Source: Cloeon dipterum
Lineage: Eukaryota > Arthropoda > Insecta > Ephemeroptera > Baetidae
Length of the DNA: 64,000 nt
Reading direction: 5' to 3'
NCBI RefSeq assembly: GCF_949628265.1
Contig: NC_088786.1
Coordinates: 40,507,681 to 40,571,680, forward strand
Both the position numbers and the translations under genes were made by a program. Shown piece after piece: positions 10,132 through 21,354 of the stretch. The number at the start of each line of letters is the position of its first letter. Positions within the stretch are counted from its first letter, which is position 1. The notes below the pieces were generated by a model, which saw nothing but the letters and a program-made list of their open reading frames with translations, made no database searches and was not told where the DNA came from.

Positions 10132-13074
10132 TTAGTGCTGCAGATCGGCGAGCGCGGCGTTCTGCTGCTTCTCGTAGTCTTCGACCGCGGCCATGTTGAC
10201 CACGTCGATCTGCTGCAGGTTCTGCCCGGCGAACTCGGCGAAGAACTCGCCGTTGATGCTGGTGCTTCGCTTGTACACTAAATAAAATAAAAAAAGAGTT
10301 AGTTAAAATCACTGCGAGGAGCAATTTTTAAATGCATTACGGATGTTGTGGTAGGGCGCCAGCATGTAGGTCGACTTTCCTTCGCACTCGTTCGCGATGT
10401 ACAAGCCGACGGGTTTCATGTCCGACAAGGGAGGAATCACCACTCGCATGCGGCGTCGGACGCGGCCCATGTCGATGTCGTAGTAGCCTGCAATCAGACG
10501 GAAACACGTTATTGCTCGCTCCATCACTTTCCAGCCCAGCAGATTGACAACGCATGAAATGAACAGAACACACGTCTCTTGTGCAACTGGTGGCAGGCGT
10601 CGCCCTCCAATATCTTTTTTTCATTAATTCTGAGCGAGAAGCTAGTAAACTATTGCTGTTAAAATTCATTTAATAATTGGTTTGGCTTGAAAAACAAAAA
10701 AATTTGTAAAGATTAATGGAAAATTATGCAATTTTATAAAGAGTATGCAGAAAAGTCGATGATTACTCAATGGAAATACATTTAAGACAGTTTTTATCGA
10801 TTCCCGAAAGTCAAATTAGGTATCGCCGTGTCAAAAATTGGCGAAAACGTAAAATCCGTTCCTATAAATTAATTTTAAAATGTTTAATATAAATTCTACT
10901 GCAGTTCATTGGACTGGTCTTTGTTTATTGCAAGGGTAGAATGCACAGCACTCAAAGCAGCACGGTTTTGAGTCTAAAATTGCCGCGGAAATGCTTTAAA
11001 ATCGCAAGTTACCGGTGGCGCCATCTGTTCGAAGCACCGAAATTTCATTTTTTACCGTGCTAATCGATTCCTGAGGGTCAAATTAGTCTAGTCAGTTGAA
11101 ATACTCTGTAAAATATTCAGCGCAACGTGCTGAAATCGGCGAAAACGAGAAAACCGTTACTTATGGCGAATTTTTGTTTGAAACTAGCGCCAAAACGGTG
11201 CCGGCAGTCAATCAGAGAAGCGATCGAGACAGCAGCGCCACAGTGGAAGCCAGCAGTCCAATCAGAGAGGACCGCTTGCTTCTCGGATTGGTTGCCAGAG
11301 TTCTTGTTGCGCTAGTTTCAAACAAAAAACCGCCAAAAGTAACGGTTTTTACGCTTTTGCAGAATTTCAGCACGTCGGGTCGAATTTTCGACCGAGTATA
11401 TGACCTGCCTAAACTAATTTGACCTTCAGGAATCGATTGGCACGTTCAAAAATGAAATTCCAGTCCTTCCAGCAGATGGCGCCACCAGTAACTTGCGATT
11501 TTAAAGCATTTCCGCTGCGATTTTGGAGTTAAAACCAAACTTTAGAGTATTTTACTCTTAATTTGATGTGCAATAAACAAAAATCAGTCCATCCTACTGC
11601 CGTAGAAACGTTAGAAATAATTTTAAAAGCTGCTACGGCGATTTGCTTGACGATTTTTGTAAATTACATCAGAAAAAGTGCTTGAAATGTACTGAGGAAG
11701 GTTCAAGCGAGTTATCAGTGGCGCCATCTATGTTTAAATATTTTTTCCAACTAAAATTAATCAAAGTTACTAGTTCTCGAGCTGTCATAAGGACAAAAAT
11801 TCAAATAGGGGCAAGATTTTACCGATTTTATTACATCCAGACCGAAAATATTGACTGGCCGAGGGAAAAATCACAAGACACCAAGATTTTAACTCTTGCA
11901 ATTTTCACAAAGTTAATGTTTATGAAGATTCGTTGATAATCTGCAAATATCTGTCAGGATTTTCCTCATTTTCGTACTCTAAATTTAATAAGGGTTAAAT
12001 ATTCCTTGATAGGGCGTGGCAAGAGGCAGGAATCGAGGAATCTGCACAAAAATCATCAGTTTTCGCTTTTTGTTAAGAATTTACGTCAATAATCTGTTTT
12101 AAAATTTAATTAGACAGAATTGAAAGGAACTTAAGCGTTGAGAACTGTTCTGATTCGCTTTTCACGTCATTAGGAATCGAAAAAACTGCTCAAAATTTAC
12201 AAAAATTCGTTATGTAAGATGTTTGAAGCCACTAACAGATTGAGTCACCATATATTAAAAATTTCCAGCGACTCAAAGACTCAACGTGACTCGTTTAGTA
12301 ATATTTAATTGATATTTCCTAGGATTTATTAGGAAATTTTCTTACCACCCCACATCTTGTTAACCAAATCGATCATGTTGGTCGGCGGGACGATGACCCT
12401 GCGGTCCAAGGGCATGACGAAGCACCGGTCTCCGATCATATCAATAATTCCAGTCATGTTCTGAAATAATAAAAAAAGCGCATAAAACCCTTCTAAACCA
12501 AATTAAAAATTAAAAGAACAAACAGCATTGAAGTCGTGGATGAACCTGGCAGCCCTGCCGCCCGAGAAGTCGGGCACCCTGACGGTGGCGTAGTTCTTCT
12601 CGACATCGACCTCGAACTCCTCGTTGAAGGTGGAGCGGCTGGTGAGCGAGTTGTCTCCGTTGAGGCCGTACGGCACGTGGCACCAGCCCCTGAAGTTGGT
12701 GTTGCGGTGCACCGAGCGGTAGATGAACGTGCAGCCGATGATGCCGAAGCTGAGGAACAGCAGCGCGGCCAGCAGCAGCACCCACGAGTTGCGTTTGTGG
12801 TAAACGCCCGGCGACACCACGGCTGACTCGACGTCCGCCTCCGACTGCGATAACAGCAAAACAGAATTATTCCAGAGAGAAAGTAGTGTCGGATTTCATG
12901 GGTGTAAGCCTGATAAGAATTTGACCGCAGCTCCGACACTGTTTGCGTCACGAACGCGACGAATTAGATCAAAAAGGGAGTTTTCGCCAGCGCGTAAATG
13001 CTGCTCACCTCGTTAATCACGAGCGGCTGCTCCAGCTTCTTCTTCTCGGTGATCGGCTTCGTGATGATGGTCAT
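10132..13074 (-). CDS. Itm2: Integral membrane protein 2 (ITM2/BRI) family, BRICHOS domain
   Basis: Five exons: 13074-13009, 12844-12524, 12460-12346, 10487-10341, 10277-10132. Phases close throughout, giving 264 residues (human ITM2B has 266). It is a type II membrane protein: cytoplasmic residues 1-42, one membrane helix at about 43-64 (WVLLLAALLFLSFGIIGC), then a luminal BRICHOS domain at about 110-205 with VPDFSG, HDFNA, RCFVMPLD and ANECEG landmarks. The cysteines in RCFV and NECEG fit the conserved BRICHOS pair. Family members are chaperone-like secretory-pathway proteins; BRI2 is cut by furin near its C-terminus. The tail here has only YKRS, so a furin-released peptide is not obvious. 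Intron 3 holds a large foldback element. The gene diverges from Ksr across about 1 kb. Confidence 0.93.
10870..11640. repeat. Long foldback element in ITM2 intron 3
   Basis: The left half (from about 10870) and right half (to about 11640) are imperfect inverted repeats nearly 350 bases long. Paired landmarks include TTTGTTTATTGCA with its complement TGCAATAAACAAA, GCGGAAATGCTTTAAAATCG with its complement near 11500, and AATCGATTCCTGAGGGTC with GACCTTCAGGAATCGATT. The centre matches the element at 212-533. No transposase is present. A diverged fragment lies at 45250-45470. Confidence 0.85.
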
Positions 13075-14075
13075 TTTGCTGACCGAATCTGAATGTTTAC
13101 CTCTTTAACTTGTGCGTTGTACGACGAGATCGATAGCAAAATTCTTGCAGCCTGTGATCAATAACTCCGCCTAGTTGTTTGCGGAATTGAGCGACAACAG
13201 CGCCACTCGCGTCTCCTCCGCAACCTGCTTGAGTGGGAGCGGTCGGAGCAGCAGACTCGCAGACTCGGATTCTGAGGCGGGAAAACTTTTGAGTTTGTGT
13301 TACGCGCCGCGAATTTTGCCGAATTTGATGATTTTTATTGTTGGAGTTTTGGATTGTACTGCAGGATGGTTACGAAAATGGATTTGTGATCAAAAACTAA
13401 TGAACAATAGGAGACATGCCCTTGATTTTGCATTGTTGAGGAAAATAATCGGTAAAATTGGTCCCTTAAGTATTGTTTGTGACAGCGAGCAAGAATTTTT
13501 TGAATCACGTCTAAGTAACAGAAATTTAACTGTCAAATTATTGTAATAATTTAATTAAGTAAATGGAATTTTAAAATTTTCAGCGATTTAGATGGAATTA
13601 ATTGATTTCTCTTTTAATAAAAATAAAATTAAAAAAAAATCTGCCAAAATTCCTCCAAGAAAATTAATTTAAAAGTCAAATAATTAGTTTCATAAAATAG
13701 TTTCTTCCTCATTTATGTAAATTTTCGGAGAATTTTTTGAAAAATTCTTGGGCGCGCGGCAAAACAGAATTTTTAGCTCGAGTTGAATGCACTCTAACCG
13801 GTTTAAATTGGAGTAAATTCGCCATCAAGGCCGAACAGCAGTGTAGCCGAGTGAAAAATTTCGCAGCGGCAGCAAAAGAGAGCGAGAAGAGGTGTTTCGG
13901 GGTCAAGTGTGCGACGAGGGGGTGCGAGCGCCCCGCGGTGCGGAATACCGGTACAAGCGAGCACGACGGCGGGCAAAATAATCGATGGCGGGCGGATTCA
14001 AGATGGCCGCCCCGAGTGTACGTTCGCGGCCGTCGGAGCAAGGCGGTCGTCGCGCAGTGTGAGGATGTGATCGCG
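13075..14075. promoter_or_regulatory. Shared divergent promoter region of ITM2 and Ksr
   Basis: The two genes start about 1 kb apart on opposite strands. The stretch contains GC-rich flanks next to each start and an AT-rich middle (13560-13720). The Ksr frame stays open upstream of its chosen ATG to 13737, which may be 5' UTR or an N-terminal extension. No TATA box or other defined motif is convincing. Confidence 0.5.
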
Positions 14076-17000
14076 ATGGCGGAGGACGAGAGCGAGGCCC
14101 TGAAGCACGTCAGGGTGCTGCAGAGCATGATCGACCTTTCGGCCGAGCGGCTGGAGGGCTTGCGCACGGAATGCGTCACCACGGAGCGGCTCACGCAGCA
14201 CGAGATCCGCACCCTCGAGGTCTGTTTTCTTTCGCTTTCAAAGCATTCTCACCCTCCCACCTTCCGCAGGGCAAGCTGGTCAAGCTGTTCTCGCGGCAGA
14301 TGCTGGCCCGGGGGCAGCTGAGGGAGCCGCACCGCGCCCCCGGCCACGGCCAGAGCTGTCTCGTCCAGTGGCTCAAGGTCGTCGGCCTCAAGCAGGACTC
14401 GATCAACGTCAGTTTCGCTCGATTTCATTCCAATTGTCTCTCAACTGTGGTGTTTTGCAGGCCGTTTGCTGGAAGGTCCAGTCGCTGGAGATCCTGCGCG
14501 ACAAATCGGAGCACGAGGTGCGGCTCATTCTCACGGAGGCGGGTCTCAGGGAGGAAGAAACCAGACGGCTCGCAAGGGCCCTCAGGAACCTTCGTAAATA
14601 TATAGGTCGGTTCCCTTTAAGGTTTGGTATTTAATTTTTTTTAAAAGGATTAAAAGGTTTTTTATTCCCAGGTTATTAGTGAGAATAACGAAGTAGCATG
14701 GTTTTCCCTCTAAACGTGCCTTGGGTTGCCCTTAGATTAAAGTGGAGACCACCAAAACAAGTGAACTGACGTCAGGGTAGCCTTCAAAAGATGTGTGGCC
14801 ACTTTTACGACGCCTGACGGGCTCAGTATTGGTTCAATCGGCATGATTTGCTCACCTTTAGATTGGTCAAGTCAAGAGCTATCAGAACATATGCAGCTTG
14901 ACCCCTTGGAAGCCATCAGGGTGCTCAAAAACGACATTTTTGCAAATCAGGGTCGTGTACCCTGAATGCGCATATTGCTTGAAAAGGGTCAAGTTGCACA
15001 TTTTCTGAAAGCTCTTGACTTGGCCAATCCAGCGGTGTGCAAATCTTGCTGATCGAACCATTACAGAGCCCGTCAGGCGTCGTTGAAGTGGCCATATATT
15101 GAAATTTAATATATTCCATCGCTCGAGGGCTACCCTGACGCCAGGGTTTGATGTTTTCCCTGTTATGAAGGTATTTCTTGACTTCAGGGATGATTTCCCA
15201 GCATGTTTTAAGGGTGATTAGCACAAAGTCTAACGTTCTAGTTAAATTAAAACTTGAGTTATTCTCAATTCCGATTTTTTAATTTTTTAAATAATTTTGA
15301 TTGAGGCTATATTTTGATTTTCGCAGACATTTTGGCGCGCGAGGAGCGCAAGGAGGGCGTAGGGTGCGAGCCGCTGGACGAGACGCTGTGCTGGGACTCG
15401 TGGGACAGGACGCACGGTGGGCCGCACGACACGCGCACCTCCCCTCGGCCGTCCCGCACTCGGCACCAGCGCCGCTCGGTGCCGTCGGCCGACGAGGACG
15501 GCGCCACGGCGTCGGCAGGGCCGGCGCCGTACCTGCTGGCGGGGCCGCTGTCGCCGCTGCCGGTGGTGCTGCACCCGACGCCGCCGGCCACGCCCACCAC
15601 CAGGGCCGCCGGCAAGGTGAAATTCCCGACGACGCCGCCGCCGCGCAAGAAGCACCAGACGGGCGTGCAGCCGCCGCCCCCGCCGCCCCACCCGCCCCTG
15701 CAGGCCTCCAGCGCCATCGGCCTGCCGCGCATTCTGCCCAACCCGGAGCTGCCCCTCAAAAAGTCCAAGTCGGACGAGTCGCAGCTCAGCAACAAGGGCG
15801 ACGCCAACCCTGCAAACCCTGCCGACCCCAACGCGCCAAAAGGGTGAGTGCCAGGAAGGGACCTGACCTACCCTGACGCCCCTTTTCAGGGTTCCGCACC
15901 CTGAGATCGATCCTTATTTAACTCACTTTTATTAAATTGTTGCAGTGACGTTCGTCGGAAGCGGCTGCCCACGGTTGGCGGTGACGGCGGCGACGTGGGC
16001 GGCCAGGCGTCGCCCCTGCTGGCGTCGCCGCTGCGGTCGCCGCCGTACGGGCCGTCGGGCTCGGACGGCAGCGACGACACGCCGTCGAGCATCGGCGGGC
16101 GGCTGCAGATCCCGAAGAGCCCCAAGACGCCGACGGTCAACCGGCAGATGGGCCACTTCATCAACCACCGCTTCACCAGGACATTCAAGATGATGACCCA
16201 GTGCAACGCGTGCTCCAAGCAGATGTTCGGCACAGGTACAAATCGGCAATTTCCGAATTTCCGGGGAAAATTGTGTTTAAATTTGATTTGGGCAGGCGTC
16301 AAGTGCAAGGAGTGCGGATTCGTGTGCCACAAGGACTGCAGCGCCAGCATTCCGCCGTCGTGCGGACTGCCAACCGGACTAGTCGACGCCTTCAAGGAGA
16401 AACTCGAGAGTGACGGAGGCATTTTCCAGGTTGGTTATTTATCACGAGTTAAACTAACGTCTAAAACGCGAATTTTGGAGCCAAACCCGACCTGCCGACG
16501 CCATTCGGTGCGAAATGAAGTTTTTGAAGTCTCCATTTGACACAAAATTCCATCACGAGTCCAAAGGACTTTGGTTTTTCCCTCTGCGACACATGGAATG
16601 GAAGCCGAGTTATAAATTTTTAAAGGAGAAATAAACGTGACATTACTAAATTGTGGTTTTATGGGCCCAGCCCGGGCCCTGTTGGCTGGAGGGCGATGAC
16701 TCCATCACCAGTCGATGCCTCTCGGTGGGACACGTCCGCCAGGATGCGGTTTTCAAAAATCTGACCATTTCTCGAATTGCTGCGATTTTTTTATGTCCTA
16801 ATTTCTGGGTTTTCTCCTTTGATTGACATTTTTGTTATTTTTTTTTTTTTTTAATTCAACGGGTTGATAGATTAGAAGTCACAACATCTCTAACGAAACG
16901 TCTTGACAACCTCAACCACCTGGCCTATCATGACAACCTTTTTCAGGGTATCTCACCCTAAGGTCGATCCTGTATTAACTTTTCGAGATTTTTCAGCTCT

Positions 17001-19499
17001 GAAAATTACATTAATATTTAAAATAATTAAACACAAATCATTTTGCAGAGTCCATCGATGTCGACGGGTCGTATGACGCGCCTGCGCAAGCCGAGTAAAG
17101 GACCGAAGGGTGGTGGCGGAGTGGGCGGCGGCTCAGCGCCGTTCGCTGGCCCCGACTCTTCGTCAAACACGTCTTCGTGCAACAGTTCGACGCCGTCGAG
17201 CCCCGCGATGTTGGTGGCGGCGACCCCGCTGGCCAAGGGGCACTTCCACTTCCCGGAGGTGGGCGTCACCCTGGAGACGCACCCGCTGAGCCCGCCTCCG
17301 ACGGGCGTGCTGCGCCAGCCGCAGCGGCGGCTGCCGGCCGAGCCGCTCGACACGCGGGTCAACTCGAACGACTCGGACCGCACCATCGTCTCCTCGATCG
17401 CAGGAGACTCGACCGACTCTGAGCCCAACCGGCTTGACTCGCAGGGCTCCCAGGAAGGAGAAAGACTCGTCTGGCCCAGGCAGAACTCGGTAGGTGCATT
17501 TTTTTAGTTATGATTAAAATGCTTTAATTTTATTTTCAGTTGTCTCTGCGAGAGTGGGACATTCCGTACGACGAGCTGTCCATCAGCGAGCCCATCGGCA
17601 ACGGCCGCTTCGGCACCGTCTTCAGCGGTAACTGGCACGGCAGCGTAGCCGTCAAGGTGCTTAACATGGAGTACTTGGACGACGAGAAAACTCTCGAGGC
17701 CTTCAAATCGGAGGTAAAATTTAATTAAAATTCTCCTTGATTGGAAAAATGGGCTAATTCGTTCGTGCCGCGGAAATTTGGCCGAACGTTCGCTCCGCCC
17801 ACTTTCATAACCATAATCGGAGAGGTCTACCACATGGAGCCAACTTCACTCCGATCAGCTGACTCGTGTTGGCCATGCAGAGGGATGTAGAAGTGGGCGT
17901 GGCGAACTATCGGCCAATTTTTCGCGCCATTGAATTTTACAAATAAAATCTGACAACTTATATTTCCTCCTTTCAGGTTGGTACATTCCGGAAGACGCGT
18001 CACGAGAACCTTATCCTGTTCATGGGCGCGTGCATGAAGCCGCCCAAGTTGGCGCTGGTGACGTCGCTGTGCAAGGGCCTGACGCTGTTCACGCACATCC
18101 ATTTGCGCAAGGACAAGTTCAACATGAACAAGACGACCAACATCGCGCAGCAAATCACGCAGGGCATGGGCTACCTGCACTCGCGCGGCATCATCCACAA
18201 GGACCTCAAGAGCAAGAACATCTTCCTCGAGAACAACAAGGTCGTCATCACTGACTTTGGCCTCTTCAACGTCACGCGCCACTGCCATGGCAACAGGTAA
18301 TTACTTTTTTTTTGAGCTAGAATCGGGAATTTTGTCATGGTTTCACAAATAAAATCTCTGGTAAGGAAAGAAAATTTCAAATATTCGCGGGTTTGTGACC
18401 AGCCACGCCCCCTATTAAAGATTTAAGCGAACTGCGCTTAATCACACGCCCCCTTTTTAAATTCCTGCAATATTTAAGTGCGTTTTGAACGTTTAAAAAA
18501 TGGAAGGTCAAACCTTGAGTTGCAATTCCGACCCTGACGTGACCCTGAAGGTGTTAAAATTAAGATACCGATCAAGATATGTGATCTTGGAGTCGTTTTA
18601 TATATTTCTGACCCTGAAAAATTCAAATTTTTGGTCGAAATTACTGTTAGACTGACTCAATTTTAAAAAATGGAGTTTATTTACTCAAAAATTCCCTTGC
18701 CATTATTTTCTTGATTTTATTATTCCTCTTTGTCGAGCAGGAAATGTTCCGGATTGAGCATTCCACCTGGCTGGCTGTGCTACCTGTCACCAGAAATCAT
18801 CAGGAGCCTGCGCTCCTCGGACAACGACGACCTGCCCTTTAACAAGGCCTCCGACATTTACGCCTTCGGGTGCGTCCCAGCTTGAGATTTATAAATTTTG
18901 TTTTTAAAATTATTCTGACTCGCTGCAGAACCGTGTGGTATGAGCTGCTGTGTGGCGAGTGGCCCTTCAAGGAACAGCCTCCGGAGGCGATCATCTGGCA
19001 GGTCGGAAAAGGAATCAAACAGTCCCTGGCCCACCTCCAAGCTTCCAGGGACACCAAGGTCAGTTATTTCTTTAAATAGAACTGTTATCAATCTAGTTCG
19101 TGCCGCGGATATTTGGCTTTTGGTGCGCCCCGCCCACTTGTATATCCCTCTGCATCGCCCACACGAGTCAGCTGATCGGAGTGAAGTTATCTCCAGTTGG
19201 TAGACCTCACCGAGGGCTAACTTCACTCCGTTAAGCTGATTCGGATAGTTATGAAAGTGGGCGTGGCGATCGACCGGCCAAATTTCCGCGACACGTACTT
19301 CAAATTCTCCTTATTGGTGAAATGAATTAAAAATTTTGATTTCTAGGACATTTTGATGCTGTGCTGGGCGTTCAAGTCGAGCGAGCGTCCGGACTTTGTG
19401 CAGCTGGCGACGACGCTGGGCAAACTGCCGAAGAAGCGGCTGGCGCGGTCGCCGTCGCACCCTGTGCACCTCTCCCGCTCGGCCGAGTCGGTCTTCTGA
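14076..19499 (+). CDS. ksr: Kinase suppressor of Ras (RAF-MEK-ERK scaffold)
   Basis: Twelve exons: 14076-14219, 14270-14407, 14461-14605, 15327-15843, 15946-16235, 16296-16429, 17049-17489, 17540-17713, 17977-18296, 18741-18869, 18929-19058, 19347-19499. All phases close, giving 904 residues. Domains: KSR-specific N-terminal CA1 coiled-coil/SAM-like region (about 5-142), a Pro/Ser/Thr-rich linker, an atypical C1 zinc finger (385-434), an FHFP motif (522-525) where KSR docks ERK, and a kinase-like domain (about 604-890). The kinase part has a Gly-rich loop, the beta-3 lysine (VAVK, K642), HKD in place of HRD (735-737) and an intact DFG (754-756). Family role: brings RAF, MEK and ERK together at the membrane. 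The start was chosen for its Kozak context and family length. Several introns carry palindromic repeats. Confidence 0.95.
14755..15150. repeat. Foldback element in Ksr intron 3
   Basis: The left arm (CAGGGTAGCC..., GACGCCTGACGGGCTC, TCAAGTCAAGAGCT) and right arm (AGCTCTTGACTTGGCC, GAGCCCGTCAGGCGTC, GGCTACCCTGACG) are inverted copies of about 170 bases around a short centre near 14950. There is no coding capacity. Confidence 0.85.
17755..17940. repeat. Small palindromic element in Ksr intron 8, copy 1
   Basis: The left end TTCGTGCCGCGGAAATTTGG is matched by an inverted GGGCGTGGCG...CGGCC right end. Between them are CAACTTCACTCCGATCAGCT and GTAGAAGTGGGCGTGG. It is a copy of the element at 19090-19302. 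Confidence 0.75.
19090..19302. repeat. Small palindromic element in Ksr intron 11, copy 2
   Basis: It begins TAGTTCGTGCCGCGGATATT and ends with the inverted CCGGCCAAATTTCCGCGACA. GTGAAGTTATC and GGGCTAACTTCACTCC pair in the middle. Two copies in introns of the same gene suggest either local hopping or target preference. Confidence 0.8.
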
Positions 19500-21167
19500 G
19501 CCGAGCCTCCCCTCTGCTGATCTCAGGCGGCCCCTCCCCGCCCGCCCGCCCGCCCACGCCCCCACGCGCCCTCTGCTAGTCCCCCGCTGACCCCGCGAAC
19601 AAAGGGAGCCCGCCTTGTGATTCCCTGCGCGCGACTGAACCGAAAAGAGCGAGTGAAAATTAATAATAATTATTATGCTGTGTGTGCGTGCGTGCGTGCC
19701 TGTGGAAGCATGAGTCAGTCGGTGACACACCGCCTTTTCTGTTGATGCATTCGCCATTATTAAGAGAAAATAAAGAAAACCGTGATAAGAACTAGCTGCT
19801 TTTTGCTTTTTAACCCCGTCAGAAAAAATGTAATAAACATTTTAAGCTGCTCAACACTTTTTCACACTCGAGGACACATTCAATGCCTGAAGTGCTCATA
19901 AATGGGTCATTTAGAGCTGAAGGAGTAAGTTTAAGTAATCGGTTGAGTTTTGCGAACAATTTTTTGGTATTTAAGGCGTTTTTATATCAATTACCATTTT
20001 AAAAAATATTCCTAAGGCAGATTTCAAGTATTTTTTAACTTGTGGGGTACTCTCAGGTTAGCCTTTTAAAGCTGCAAAGAAGAACTTTCTCAAAGGTGAC
20101 AGCAATCGGCCATCCTCTCGCTCTACCCGATCAGCCCAAAGAGCCAGAAGGTGCTCTGCTCAACACGAAAGGTGACTAGGAAAATCCCGCACATCGCCTT
20201 AGAGAGCTGCAGGACGACTTCTCTCCCAATTTGGTGGACTGGTCGTCGCTTGGGCTCGGCAGCTGCGTCTACCTCTAATCCGCCGTGTTCTCTCCAGCGA
20301 CATAAAACTCCGTCGCATGGAATCAAAGGGTAATTTCCGCACCAAGAATCAAACCTGTTTGAATTTTGTTTATATTCTTAGGAAAACTTTGTCGCCGTCA
20401 TGAGAGGTGCGTCATCCCAGAGAGAAAAAGTATCAGGGCAGCAGTCTCTGTAAGAGGAAGGTGTCACTCTCTACTATTGATACCTAGCGGAGATTTCTCG
20501 CAATTTGTTTGGAGGAGAACTGATAATAAAACGAATATTTATATCAGCTTAACACAGAGTTTTATTTATAAATAAAAAGACTAGAAAATCAACAAAAAAT
20601 TATAAAAGGGATTTTTGGAGCCGTAATTTCAGTCAGGCGGAGGCTTTTTGGGATGGGCGGACGGCGCAGGGCTAACAATATGGCGGCATCGGCACAAAAG
20701 ATTCAAGCCGCCGACGCATCGACGGCCTAAAGCAGGCTCAGGTCATCAAAACACACGTGCTGCTGAAACAGTGACGCCGCTCGCTGCCCTCCTCTGAAAA
20801 AAAGAAAAAATAATAAAAATATAAAAGCCACCCCCATGCCATTTAAATCATTTTAAATCTTGAACAGAAACAAAGCACCCAGAATGAAATACCCTGAAAT
20901 TTATTTCAAATTTCTAGCAGTGATTTTGAAGGTCAAGTGACGGTAGAAAAGAAAAATCAGTACTGACCTTTGTTTGGTAGATGCGTTCGCCAGTCCCCAA
21001 CGCTGCACTGGAATGGACCCTCATCCAAGTAGCCGGCACACCACGAAAGGACGTTTCAGGTTCCAACCTCGACGTCGTGAACGCAGAGTCCCGCGAGCCC
21101 GGGGCAGAACTGGGCATCATCTCGCTCAACTTGGACGTCTCACATGATGGGGCCTGTGATGCAATGC
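19500..21167. other. Ksr 3' UTR and unassigned flank
   Basis: The Ksr 3' UTR starts GC-rich and reaches a plus-strand AATAAA at 19769-19774, a good poly(A) signal. From 19860 to 20640 I see no recognisable gene. On the minus strand at 20650-20960 there is an acceptor-like CTTTTTTTCAG (around 20796) and a donor-like AAAG|GTCAGT (around 20965). Weak exons may exist there, but the reading frame is uncertain and the product unrecognised. Confidence 0.45.
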
Positions 21168-21347
21168 ACTGCAAGTCAGGGGTGAGAAAATGTCACTGCG
21201 CTGCAGTGAGCGAATCTCACCCCGCCGCATGTCACTGCTGTGTGGTGCGAAAAACTCCCCTTCGACACCCCAGGAATAGTGACATGCGGTGAGGTGAGAT
21301 TTTCTCAATGCAGCACAGTGACATTTTCTCAACCCTGACTTGCAGTG
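21168..21347. repeat. Foldback repeat at the satellite edge
   Basis: The left arm CACTGCAAGTCAGGGGTGAG...AAATGTCACTG and the right arm CAGTGACATTTTCTC...CCCTGACTTGCAGTG pair over about 75 bases, around a short loop at about 21240-21280. The left border of the satellite array starts immediately after it. Confidence 0.85.
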
Positions 21348-21354
21348 TGAAAAT

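Noticed and set aside
15287-15831. Long alternative frames over Ksr exon 4
   Set aside because: The exon is GC-rich and Pro/Ala-coding, so all frames stay open. Only the frame joined by phase-correct splice sites gives KSR.
16650-16745. GC-rich stretch in Ksr intron 6 that could be an extra exon
   Set aside because: An acceptor-like site exists but no convincing donor follows, and exons 6 and 7 already join in frame.
20914-21174. Minus-strand open frame of 86 codons near the satellite
   Set aside because: Its upstream end runs into the foldback repeat, and the possible downstream exon fits only in another frame. Kept only as a weak exon note.
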